Source: Thermoguttaceae bacterium
GTDB lineage: Bacteria > Planctomycetota > Planctomycetia > Pirellulales > Thermoguttaceae
Assembly: GCA_024653385.1 (NCBI GenBank)
Contig: JANLFZ010000430.1
Coordinates: 1-5,492, forward strand
DNA: 5,492 nucleotides
Reading direction: 5' to 3'
This document shows positions 1 to 5,421 of this stretch, in pieces. Numbering within the stretch: position 1 is the first letter of the stretch; each line of letters opens with the position of its first letter. The translations under genes were made by a program, and so were the position numbers. The notes under the pieces are model-generated. The model saw only the letters and a list, made by a program, of their open reading frames with translations. It was not told where the DNA came from and did no database searches.

Positions 1-15
1 CGGGGGCAGCATGGC

Positions 16-22
16 AAAGGAG
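16..22 (+). promoter_or_regulatory. Shine-Dalgarno that decides the YbjN start
   Basis: AAAGGAG lies 6 nt before the ATG at 29. An in-frame ATG at 11 lies upstream of this site and would place it inside the coding region. The only sequence visible before ATG 11 is CGGGGGCAGC, which has no clear ribosome binding site. The site therefore favours the ATG at 29. Confidence 0.7.
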
Positions 23-28
23 AACGAA

Positions 29-508
29 ATGGCGACCGCTTTCGAAACCCTGATCGGCATCTTCGAGGAAGACGGACTTCGGCACCGCGTGATTCCCGAT
101 CGCCATCTGGTCGAAGCCGGCTTCCGGGGAGAAGCCGGGCGATACCTCCTCCACTTTCATGTTGATGAAGGCGAGGGGGTGTTTCAGATCTTCGTGATGC
201 TGCCCTGCTTCATCCCCGAAGGTTGTCGCCTGGCGGTCGCCGAGGCGATTTGCCGGGCGAACTTCGGCATGAAGGTCGGCAACTTCGAGTTGGACTGCGA
301 CGATGGCGAGGTTCGCTTCCATGTCGGCAACTGCTTCCCGGAAGGCACCCTCGACCCGCACGTGGTCCGCCGGCTGCTTGGCACAGCGCTTCACGTTGCC
401 GACCGTTACCTCCCGGCCTTGATGTCGGTCGTCTACGGAAACGAACTGCCCAAGGACGCGATCGAGTACGTGGAAGGGGCGGCGCGGGTGGTGGACTGCT
501 CCGAGTGA
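29..508 (+). CDS. YbjN-domain protein
   Basis: This is a 159-residue cytoplasmic protein with the YbjN (sensory transduction regulator-like) fold, which resembles type III secretion chaperones. Seen in sequence: an N-terminal helix (about 1-18), beta strands around 38-46 and 50-60, the family-typical block near 71-99 (AEAICRANFG, then GNFELDCDDGEVRFHV), and a C-terminal helix near 111-137. There is no signal peptide or membrane segment, and the length fits a single-domain family member. The ATG at 29 is preferred over the in-frame ATG at 11 because AAAGGAG sits 6 nt upstream; the longer form would have 165 residues. In E. coli YbjN is linked to stress and motility regulation, but its molecular activity is not settled, so no specific role is assigned. 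The gene converges on the GH43 gene with 46 nt between stop codons, and no clear T-tailed hairpin lies there. The gene upstream is outside the window. Confidence 0.8.
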   Translation: MATAFETLIGIFEEDGLRHRVIPDRHLVEAGFRGEAGRYLLHFHVDEGEGVFQIFVMLPCFIPEGCRLAVAEAICRANFGMKVGNFELDCDDGEVRFHVGNCFPEGTLDPHVVRRLLGTALHVADRYLPALMSVVYGNELPKDAIEYVEGAARVVDCSE

Positions 509-554
509 CGGAGGGCCTTCAAGCCGGGCGGCGGCTACGGCGCCGGTCCCCAGC

Positions 555-1601
555 CTAGGAACGGTTACGCCCTTTGCCGACAGGCTTGGCGAGGGGCTCT
601 CCGGCGGCGGGCCAGCCGTCGCGCCAATCGAGCGGACGGATCTGAAGGATTCGCCCCAAACGCACGTCGCGCGCGTCGTAGACGTGGTGGACGAGCCAGT
701 CCCGGCCGTCGGCACCCAGCACGCTGTTGTGGCCCGGCCCGCGCCATCGATCAGAACCCGCCACGACTAGCGTCCCGCCGCCGTCGAGCATCCGCCGGCC
801 CTCGGAGTCGACGTACGGGCCGAGCACGTCCTTCGACCGCCCCACGACCACTTTGTAGGTGCTCTCCAGGCCGGCGCAGCAAAGGTCCCACGACACGAAG
901 AGGTAATAGAAGCCGTTGCGAAAGATCACGTAGGCCCCCTCGATGGCCGGCGGATCGACGCCCTTGGCCCTGCGCGCCACGGCCACGACCTGTGGCGGGC
1001 TGCCCGCCAGTTTGCCCGTGGCCGGGTCGACCCGCGCGGCCTTGATGCCGGTCCAGAACGAACCCCAGAAAAGGTACGGCGCTGCGTCACGATCGAGGAC
1101 CAGCGCGGGGTCGATCGCATTGAAGTCGGTTCTGCCAGGCGCCGATTCGAGCACCATGCCGCGGTCTTCCCAACGGTACTCGGGTCGCGACGGGTCGAGC
1201 GACCGGTTCACGGCCAGCCCAATCACCGACCGCTGGCTGCCGAACGTCGAGACCGAATAGTAGAGGTGATACCGCCCGGCGAAAAACGAGATGTCGGGCG
1301 CCCAGACGTTGCGCGCCTTGGGGATCGCTGCCTTGGCCCACGCCGGCACGTTCTCGTCGAACACCCGTCCGACGCGCTTCCAGTGGTACAGGTCGTCGGA
1401 TCGCCAGATGGGCACGCCTTCGCCGGTCGAAAAGACGTAGTAGGCCCGTGGGGCGTCCGTCGCGATGACGGCCGGATCGGGGCACCCGATCGAAATGGCC
1501 GACTCGGGCGTCTCCGCCGCGACTGCCCAGTAAGCCCCAACGGCCATAAGCGCCACGAAGCCAAGCAGCTCAAGCCGGTTCTTCAAGAGACACTCGTTCA
1601 C
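555..1601 (-). CDS. Secreted GH43 family glycosidase (endo-arabinanase-like)
   Basis: This 348-residue five-bladed beta-propeller glycoside hydrolase of family 43 probably cleaves alpha-1,5-L-arabinan or a related arabinose- or xylose-containing glycan outside the cytoplasm. The expected catalytic set is visible: general base Asp42 in CPDPAVI, pKa-modulating Asp164 in FNAIDPALV, general acid Glu221 in AIEGAYV, and His291 in GPGHNSV, the position of the metal-associated histidine. The stretch SWDLCCAGLESTYK (237-250) followed by VGRS is typical of the arabinanase-like subfamily (GH43_5 type). Residues 8-29 form a hydrophobic segment ending AVAA before ETPE, consistent with a Sec signal peptide or N-terminal anchor. 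No carbohydrate-binding module follows the catalytic domain. The start is a GTG, supported by AGGAG (1608-1612) 6 nt upstream. The gene lies 61 nt downstream of the ThuA-domain gene and is probably cotranscribed. The exact substrate cannot be fixed from sequence; arabinofuranosidase or beta-xylosidase activity is possible. Confidence 0.88.
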   Translation of the reverse strand: MNECLLKNRLELLGFVALMAVGAYWAVAAETPESAISIGCPDPAVIATDAPRAYYVFSTGEGVPIWRSDDLYHWKRVGRVFDENVPAWAKAAIPKARNVWAPDISFFAGRYHLYYSVSTFGSQRSVIGLAVNRSLDPSRPEYRWEDRGMVLESAPGRTDFNAIDPALVLDRDAAPYLFWGSFWTGIKAARVDPATGKLAGSPPQVVAVARRAKGVDPPAIEGAYVIFRNGFYYLFVSWDLCCAGLESTYKVVVGRSKDVLGPYVDSEGRRMLDGGGTLVVAGSDRWRGPGHNSVLGADGRDWLVHHVYDARDVRLGRILQIRPLDWRDGWPAAGEPLAKPVGKGRNRS

Positions 1602-1662
1602 GGCACGCTCCTGGCGTGATGCGCGGGGTAACCGGGTGGGGCGGAGGCGTTCACAGGCTGAG

Positions 1663-2436
1663 TTATGAACGCCGCTCGGGCGCCAGCCATTGGACCGCGT
1701 TGCGCAGGATCTTGCGCACGTTCTCGTCGAAGAAGTGCGGATACGTCTCGTGGCCGGGCTGGAAGTAGAACACCTTGCCCTTGCCCACGGCCCACACCAG
1801 ACCCTGGCGCGACGGCTCGGTGCTGCCGTCGGGACGGTGATACACTCCGTCGAAGACCACCGCCTCGGGCTCGGGCACCTGAAACGGCTCGCTGTAGCGC
1901 TCGGTCTTGTCGAGCGTGAAGTCTTCGATGCCCTTGGCGATCGGGTGGTCCTTCCGCTTGACCGTCACGCGAACCGAACTGCCGTCGCACACGTAGGCCG
2001 AAAACCCGCAAGGCGTCCCCAGCAGCTTCTTGAGGGCCTTCGAAAAATGCGACGAGTGAAGGGCCAAGAAACCCATGCCCTCGTCCTTCACGCGGCGCAC
2101 GATCCGATCGACCAACTCGTCCTTCACGTCGCGGTGGCGCACGTGCCCCCACCACACCAGCACGTCGGTCTTGTTCAGCAATGTATCGGGCACGCCTTGG
2201 TCGGGGTCGGCCAGCGAGGCCGTGACCACCTCCCAGCCCGCTAGCGGCTTAAGCCCTTCGGCCACGGCCGCGTTGATGTCCTTGGGATAGACATTCTTCG
2301 GCGCCGAGCCTTCCGACCAAACGACGACGCGACGTTTCGGAACCGCGGCCTGGACGGCCTCGCTCGAAAGCAGCCACTGGCCGGCCGCCGCGGCGCCCAA
2401 AGCCAGCACGGTCCGCCGGGAAAAGAGCACGCTCAT
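1663..2436 (-). CDS. Tat-exported ThuA-domain protein
   Basis: This is a 257-residue ThuA-like (trehalose utilization, class I glutamine amidotransferase-like fold) protein. Residues 1-31 form a twin-arginine signal: SRRTVLALG (6-14), a hydrophobic alanine/leucine stretch, then AVQAA, so the folded protein is probably exported by Tat. ThuA-type blocks follow: strand RRVVVWSEG (35-43), DVLVWWGH (91-98), GFLALHSSHFSK (122-133), DHPIAKGI (163-170) and GKGKVFYFQPGHETYP (218-233). In Rhizobium, ThuA works with ThuB in disaccharide oxidation. Planctomycetes carry many exported paralogs of unknown substrate, so trehalose is not implied here. ATG 2436 is chosen because AAGGAG (2442-2447) lies 5 nt upstream and the protein then begins as a normal Tat signal; an in-frame start at 2466 would add ten residues that do not fit. 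The gene heads a probable two-gene unit with GH43, which suggests exported carbohydrate processing. Confidence 0.87.
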   Translation of the reverse strand: MSVLFSRRTVLALGAAAAGQWLLSSEAVQAAVPKRRVVVWSEGSAPKNVYPKDINAAVAEGLKPLAGWEVVTASLADPDQGVPDTLLNKTDVLVWWGHVRHRDVKDELVDRIVRRVKDEGMGFLALHSSHFSKALKKLLGTPCGFSAYVCDGSSVRVTVKRKDHPIAKGIEDFTLDKTERYSEPFQVPEPEAVVFDGVYHRPDGSTEPSRQGLVWAVGKGKVFYFQPGHETYPHFFDENVRKILRNAVQWLAPERRS

Positions 2437-2478
2437 GGGAACTCCTTCGAGGTGGGGGATGTGCAAGGTAATCGCCCC

Positions 2479-2508
2479 ATCCTAATCACGCGGAGGAAGC
2501 TTCGTCAA
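2479..2508 (-). promoter_or_regulatory. Putative sigma70-type promoter of the ThuA-GH43 unit
   Basis: On the minus strand TTGACG (2503-2508) matches the -35 consensus at five of six positions. TAGGAT (2479-2484) matches the -10 at four of six, with an 18-nt spacer. Transcription would start near 2472, giving a leader of roughly 35 nt that holds the AAGGAG ribosome site. No other good promoter is visible between the aminotransferase stop and this gene. The call rests on consensus matching only. Confidence 0.45.
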
Positions 2509-2582
2509 GGCAGCCGAATACGTCATGGTTCGGACCCCGGCCGAATCGCCAGCCAGGGGTCGTCCACGAAAAGCACTTTCGT

Positions 2583-2661
2583 CGGCGCGTCGGGCGGGTA
2601 TGGTCCCTCGCTGGCGCTTCGGGTTGGTATGGTCCCTCGCGGACGCGTTGGGTGGGAATGG
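2583..2661. repeat. 29-bp GC-rich tandem repeat, about 2.7 copies
   Basis: Units lie at 2583-2611, 2612-2640 and 2641-2661 (partial). The first two agree at 25 of 29 positions and share TATGGTCCCTCGC exactly (2599-2611 and 2628-2640). The third is degenerate, at about 16 of 21. On the minus strand the centre (2628-2602) reads as codons for T-N-P-K-R-Q-R-G-T. I know this peptide from short predicted ORFs in planctomycete genomes, so this looks like a dispersed intergenic repeat rather than coding DNA. The array begins about 10 bp beyond the stop of the aminotransferase and ends about 75 bp before the ThuA promoter. It might act as a 3' boundary or processing element, but no function is known to me. 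Confidence 0.75.
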
Positions 2662-2669
2662 ATGGGGGG

Positions 2670-3944
2670 CTAGTCGTCTTGCCGGCCCGCCGAGAGCGTC
2701 TCGCGGGTTGCGGTCTTGGCGCCGAGGCAGCGGCCGATCTGGCGGACCGCCTGGCGCAGCCGGTTCTCGTTCTCGACCAACGCGAGGCGCAGGTAGCCCT
2801 CGCCGGCCGGACCGAATCCCGCCCCCGGACTGGCGACCACGTTGCCCTCTTCCAACAATTTCATGGCGACATTGAACGAGCCCAGTTCGGTGGCCCAGGG
2901 CTCGGGAATCTTCGCCCAAACGAACATGGTGGCCTTGGGACGCGTGATGGGCCAGCCCAAACGTTCGAGGCCCTCGCACAGCACGTCGCGGCGGCGTTGG
3001 TAAACCTTGGCCTGGGCCTCGACCGCCGCATCGGTGTGGCGCAAGGCCACGATGGCGGCGATTTGAATGGGTTGGAACATCCCGTAGTCGTAATACGTCT
3101 TGATCGTGCCCAGCGCGCGGACCATCTCCGCATTGCCGGCGCAAAACCCGACCCGCCAGCCCGCCATGTTGTATCCCTTGCTCATGGTCGTGAACTCGAC
3201 GCCCACGTCGAAGGCCCCCGGCGCGGCCAGGAAACTCGGGGTGCGGTAACCGTCGAACGTGACGTCGGCGTAGGCCAGGTCGCTAATCACCATGAACCCG
3301 TACCGCTTGGCCAACTTGACCACATCGACGTAGAAGTCGGGTTCGACGGTCGCGGTCGAGGGATTGTGCGGGAAGTTGAGGATCAGCAGTTTGGGCCTGG
3401 GATAGAGGTGTTGGCAGGTGTAGGCGATGTTCGAGAGCAGCCGTTCGGGATCGCCCACCTCCAGCGCGATCTGGTTTCCGCCCGCTAGCGCCACCGCGAA
3501 CAAATGGGCCGGGTACGAGGGGTTCGGTATGATCGCCGTGTCGCCCGGCCCGATGAGCGCCAAGCACATATGGCTGAAGCCCTCTTTGGAGCCCAGGCAC
3601 ACGATGATTTCGCGTTCGGGATCGAGCCGAACGCCGTGCTGCTTGAAGTACTTGCTGGCCACTTCGCGGCGAAGATTCAACAGTCCCCAGGACTCGCTGT
3701 AGCCGTGGTTGCGTGGATCCCGGGCGGCCTCGGCGAGCTTTTCGACAACCAGCTCTTGGGGGGGGTCGCCGGGATTGCCCATTCCCAGGTCGATCACGTC
3801 CTCGCCTGCCCGCCGCTTCTGGTACTTCAACCGATTGATCCGGGCGAACAAATACGGTGGCAAGCGCTTGACCCGTTCCGATACTTCAATCGAAAACGGT
3901 TGGCCCCGGTTGGCCAACTCGGCCGCACGATGATCTTCGCTCAT
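2670..3944 (-). CDS. alaC: AlaC-type alanine aminotransferase (class I/II, PLP)
   Basis: This 424-residue PLP-dependent aminotransferase of fold type I closely resembles E. coli AlaC (glutamate-pyruvate transaminase) along its whole length. It probably interconverts pyruvate plus glutamate with alanine plus 2-oxoglutarate in the cytoplasm. Visible landmarks are RLPPYLFARI (27-36), DLGMGNPGDPP (52-62), the cofactor phosphate loop GSKEG (118-122), NPSYP (141-145), FPHNPS (191-196) with Asn194, SDLAYAD (221-227) with Asp222 for the pyridine nitrogen, and the Schiff-base Lys256 in TMSKGYNMAGWRVGF. Arg386 in YLRLALVEN is placed to bind the substrate carboxylate. E. coli AlaC is about 412 residues, so the gene is full length. 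The open frame extends to 4157, but homology starts after ATG 3944, which has a modest AGGA 5 nt upstream. Relatives are often annotated LL-diaminopimelate aminotransferase or aspartate aminotransferase, so the precise substrate is less certain than the family. No amino-acid biosynthesis neighbours are present; the 29-bp repeat follows directly. Confidence 0.9.
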   Translation of the reverse strand: MSEDHRAAELANRGQPFSIEVSERVKRLPPYLFARINRLKYQKRRAGEDVIDLGMGNPGDPPQELVVEKLAEAARDPRNHGYSESWGLLNLRREVASKYFKQHGVRLDPEREIIVCLGSKEGFSHMCLALIGPGDTAIIPNPSYPAHLFAVALAGGNQIALEVGDPERLLSNIAYTCQHLYPRPKLLILNFPHNPSTATVEPDFYVDVVKLAKRYGFMVISDLAYADVTFDGYRTPSFLAAPGAFDVGVEFTTMSKGYNMAGWRVGFCAGNAEMVRALGTIKTYYDYGMFQPIQIAAIVALRHTDAAVEAQAKVYQRRRDVLCEGLERLGWPITRPKATMFVWAKIPEPWATELGSFNVAMKLLEEGNVVASPGAGFGPAGEGYLRLALVENENRLRQAVRQIGRCLGAKTATRETLSAGRQDD

Positions 3945-4035
3945 GACGGTCCTGAACCAATGCGTGAATGAAAGAACAAGGGCAATAGGACCCCCGTCTT
4001 TCGTACTTGTCCGATGGATGCCGCCCCAGATTCCT

Positions 4036-4064
4036 AGTCTACCGCAATCGACGTTTGGAGAAAA
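4036..4064 (-). promoter_or_regulatory. Weak candidate promoter for alaC
   Basis: On the minus strand TAGACT (4036-4041) matches the -10 consensus at four of six positions. TTTTCT (4059-4064) lies 17 nt upstream as a poor -35, matching three of six. This would give a leader of about 85 nt to ATG 3944. The -35 overlaps the T run of the hairpin described at 4061-4095, so both readings cannot be fully right. Confidence 0.25.
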
Positions 4065-4095
4065 CCGCAGAAGCGGGGGTGCGGCCCGCGCACCC
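4061..4095 (-). terminator. Tandem hairpins with T run, possible terminator upstream of alaC
   Basis: Read on the minus strand, a perfect 7-bp stem (GGGTGCG / CGCACCC, 4077-4095, 5-nt loop) is followed at once by a 4-bp CCGC/GCGG stem with a TTCT loop (4065-4076) and then TTTTC (4064-4060). This resembles a compact Rho-independent terminator that would separate alaC from the Rhs remnant region. The second stem is short and the T run is only four bases, so termination may be weak. Confidence 0.35.
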
Positions 4096-4522
4096 GGGGG
4101 CTCGGATCCACGGAAGCCCTGAGTCCGACATGACGCCCCTTGGGCCGGTGGAATCACCTACCCGTCTGAGACGGTGTTGCCCAGCCGACAGCGATGTCGC
4201 AAGAAACGCAAGAGACCTTCCAGTGCAACGTCTTACAGCAACGGACCGCAAGGGATTGCGAGGCATGTTCAGAGAGGTCTATACGGCGGGCCGAACGGTC
4301 TTCGCAATTGGGCGAGTGACACGAGCAGACGCCCCCCCACAAGCCCGCTGCTTCACCGCCAACACGGGGTTTGTTCCGCGGAGTCGCCCGGATGCGAAAT
4401 GGGACTGCTCCAGTCTGCCGCCGTGAATTGCGTGTGAGAGCCCCGTCGGTCGTCAGGCAACGCAAGACCCTGGGGGCGTAACCCCCTGGTGGGCGAGACA
4501 GAACGCTGTTGTCCTCAGCCCC
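4096..4522. other. Gene-poor stretch, no recognised product, several short hairpins
   Basis: I recognise no protein family in any frame of this 427-bp stretch. Open frames exist on both strands but have mixed third-position bases and give low-complexity or cysteine/arginine-rich peptides unlike known families. Seen directly are short inverted repeats: GGGCT/AGCCC (4098-4119), GCCC/GGGC (4135-4145), GGTG/CACC (4147-4158), CCGTC/GACGG (4162-4174), CGACA/TGTCG with a GCGA loop (4186-4199), and CCTGGGGG/CCCCCTGG with one T-T mismatch (4469-4489). In DNA this GC-rich some are expected by chance. It may be remnant mobile DNA, decayed coding sequence or a structured transcript. Confidence 0.4.
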
Positions 4523-4819
4523 CACGGCCGGGCCCCATAGGTGGCGCTGGCGCAGGTGGCCGATCTCGATGTCCTGCGAATTGGCCCGCCGGAAGTCCAT
4601 CACCATCTGGTTGCCGTCGTAGATGAAAATCCGCCGCCCGTCCAGGTGGCCGTCGCCGTCGCTATCCAGGGCCTTGCGGACCCAGCGGTTCTGGTAGTCG
4701 TAGAAGTGCTCCACCACCTTGTCCACGGCCGCGGCGTAGCTTGCCCGGTGCTCCACCTTGACCAGCCGGTTCCGGTGGTCCCAGGTGTACTGGGTGATGT
4801 CGGTATCGCGCGAGTCGAG
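4523..4819 (-). pseudogene. Rhs/YD-repeat protein fragment, truncated at both ends
   Basis: Ninety-nine codons read as a piece of the core of an Rhs (RHS repeat-associated) protein. Intact members are large cell-surface or secreted shells that encase polymorphic toxins. Visible YD-type repeats are YTWDHRNRLVKV (11-22) and HFYDYQNRWVRK (38-49), followed by the acidic turn DSDGDGHLDG (52-61), IFIYDGNQMVMDF (64-76) and HLRQRHLWGPAV (88-99). This order matches the segment that normally precedes the final core region. Upstream in frame a TGA lies at 4850-4852, and homology fades after LDSRDTD. Downstream the frame stays open to 4154, but the family sequence (expected after GPAV: roughly DQVLADE) is absent, and the conserved PxxxxDPxGL junction that precedes toxin tips is missing. 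No plausible start with a ribosome site was found. It is best read as a dead fragment left by recombination or deletion; intact Rhs genes often duplicate such pieces. Confidence 0.75.
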
Positions 4820-4885
4820 TTGTGGTGGTCGCCGGACACCGTGGATGATTCACGGCCATCGAGCATGCTGTCCCCGCACCTATGC

Positions 4886-5263
4886 CTACGATCCTCGTGG
4901 CTTCCGTTGTTGAAACAGCGACGCCACCAGCAATGGCAGAACGGCGAAAGCAGTCGCAACGATGACGTTCGTGAAAGCTGCCGGATATGCAAACCAGTTG
5001 GGGGATGGGAAATCCACCCAGTGACCATGCTCGAAGTGGAAGGCACACACCGGGACTGGAAAGCTGACCACTCGCAAGTTCGGTGATACGTTGTACTCAA
5101 AGTCAAAGGCTAGCCGGTAGCCGATCGTAGCTCCGATAACGACAAGAATGCAGAATGATAGCCACCAGCCGATTCCAGCGCGGCGGGCACACAAACGCCG
5201 GAATGTGACAAACAGTATCCAGCCGCTCACCAAGAGCAGCGCGAGTATAACAATAACACCCAC
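4886..5263 (-). CDS. Small membrane protein, three predicted helices
   Basis: I do not recognise a named family. The 125-residue product has hydrophobic segments at about 2-21 and 33-53, then a 40-residue polar/aromatic loop rich in F, P, H and W (including VVSFPVPVCAFHFEHGHW), and a third helix at about 95-117 that ends before a basic tail QQRKPRG. RRLCARR lies between helices 1 and 2 and suggests a cytoplasmic loop, which would put the aromatic loop outside. The chosen start is GTG 5263, because GGGAGG (5269-5274) lies 5 nt upstream; an in-frame GTG at 5281 would give 131 residues beginning MLREED. The helix pattern and good ribosome site support a real gene. It lies upstream of the Rhs remnant in the same direction, with 66 bp between. 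Proteins of this size beside Rhs genes can be immunity proteins, but here that is only a positional guess. The sequence after its stop has a 5-bp inverted repeat (4839-4855) without a T run. Confidence 0.6.
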   Translation of the reverse strand: MGVIVILALLLVSGWILFVTFRRLCARRAGIGWWLSFCILVVIGATIGYRLAFDFEYNVSPNLRVVSFPVPVCAFHFEHGHWVDFPSPNWFAYPAAFTNVIVATAFAVLPLLVASLFQQRKPRGS

Positions 5264-5388
5264 GTCTTCCTCCCGTAGCACCCCCGGGGGAACGCGCCAT
5301 TACCCCTGGGTGATTGCCAAAAGGATGGTATCGCTAAACGCGACACGTTCCGCGGCACTCCGTTGTGCAGTTCGTGTGTTTCGGCACA

Positions 5389-5416
5389 ATTTTAAGGCCC
5401 CTTTCCTGGAAAGCAA
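5389..5416 (-). promoter_or_regulatory. Weak candidate promoter for the membrane protein gene
   Basis: On the minus strand TAAAAT (5389-5394) matches the -10 consensus at five of six positions and sits in the most AT-rich patch of the right end. TTGCTT (5411-5416), a poor -35, lies 16 nt upstream. The leader to GTG 5263 would be about 115 nt and would include the perfect CCCCCGGGGG palindrome at 5281-5290, just before the ribosome binding site. Confidence 0.25.
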
Positions 5417-5421
5417 GTAGG

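Noticed and set aside
509..554. Bidirectional terminator between the convergent YbjN and GH43 genes
   Set aside because: Only short stems such as AGCCG/CGGCT (522-536) are present, with no T run on either strand.
1690..2244. Plus-strand 184-codon open frame opposite the ThuA gene
   Set aside because: It is antisense to a well-supported ThuA-domain gene with a Tat signal and ribosome site. Its histidine/leucine-rich product matches the complement of GC-biased codons.
2583..2661. CRISPR array
   Set aside because: The repeats are 29 bp, a CRISPR-like length, but the units abut directly with no spacers and there are fewer than three copies. No cas gene is present.
2652..3488. Plus-strand 278-codon open frame opposite alaC
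   Set aside because: It lies antisense to an aminotransferase with a full catalytic motif set and has no recognisable domain. Long antisense frames are normal in GC-rich genes.
3945..4157. N-terminal extension of the aminotransferase to 4157
   Set aside because: The extra 71 residues do not resemble the family and run through the candidate terminator and promoter. ATG 3944 gives the expected family length.
4007..4426. Plus-strand 139-codon open frame in the gap
   Set aside because: No family resemblance or convincing ribosome site, and composition is arginine- and proline-rich as in random GC-rich DNA. It overlaps the hairpin cluster.
4080..4500. Group II intron or retroelement remnant
   Set aside because: GTGCG at 4080 and several small hairpins suggested it. 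However, I could not find a domain V-like 34-nt hairpin, and no reverse transcriptase motif is encoded.
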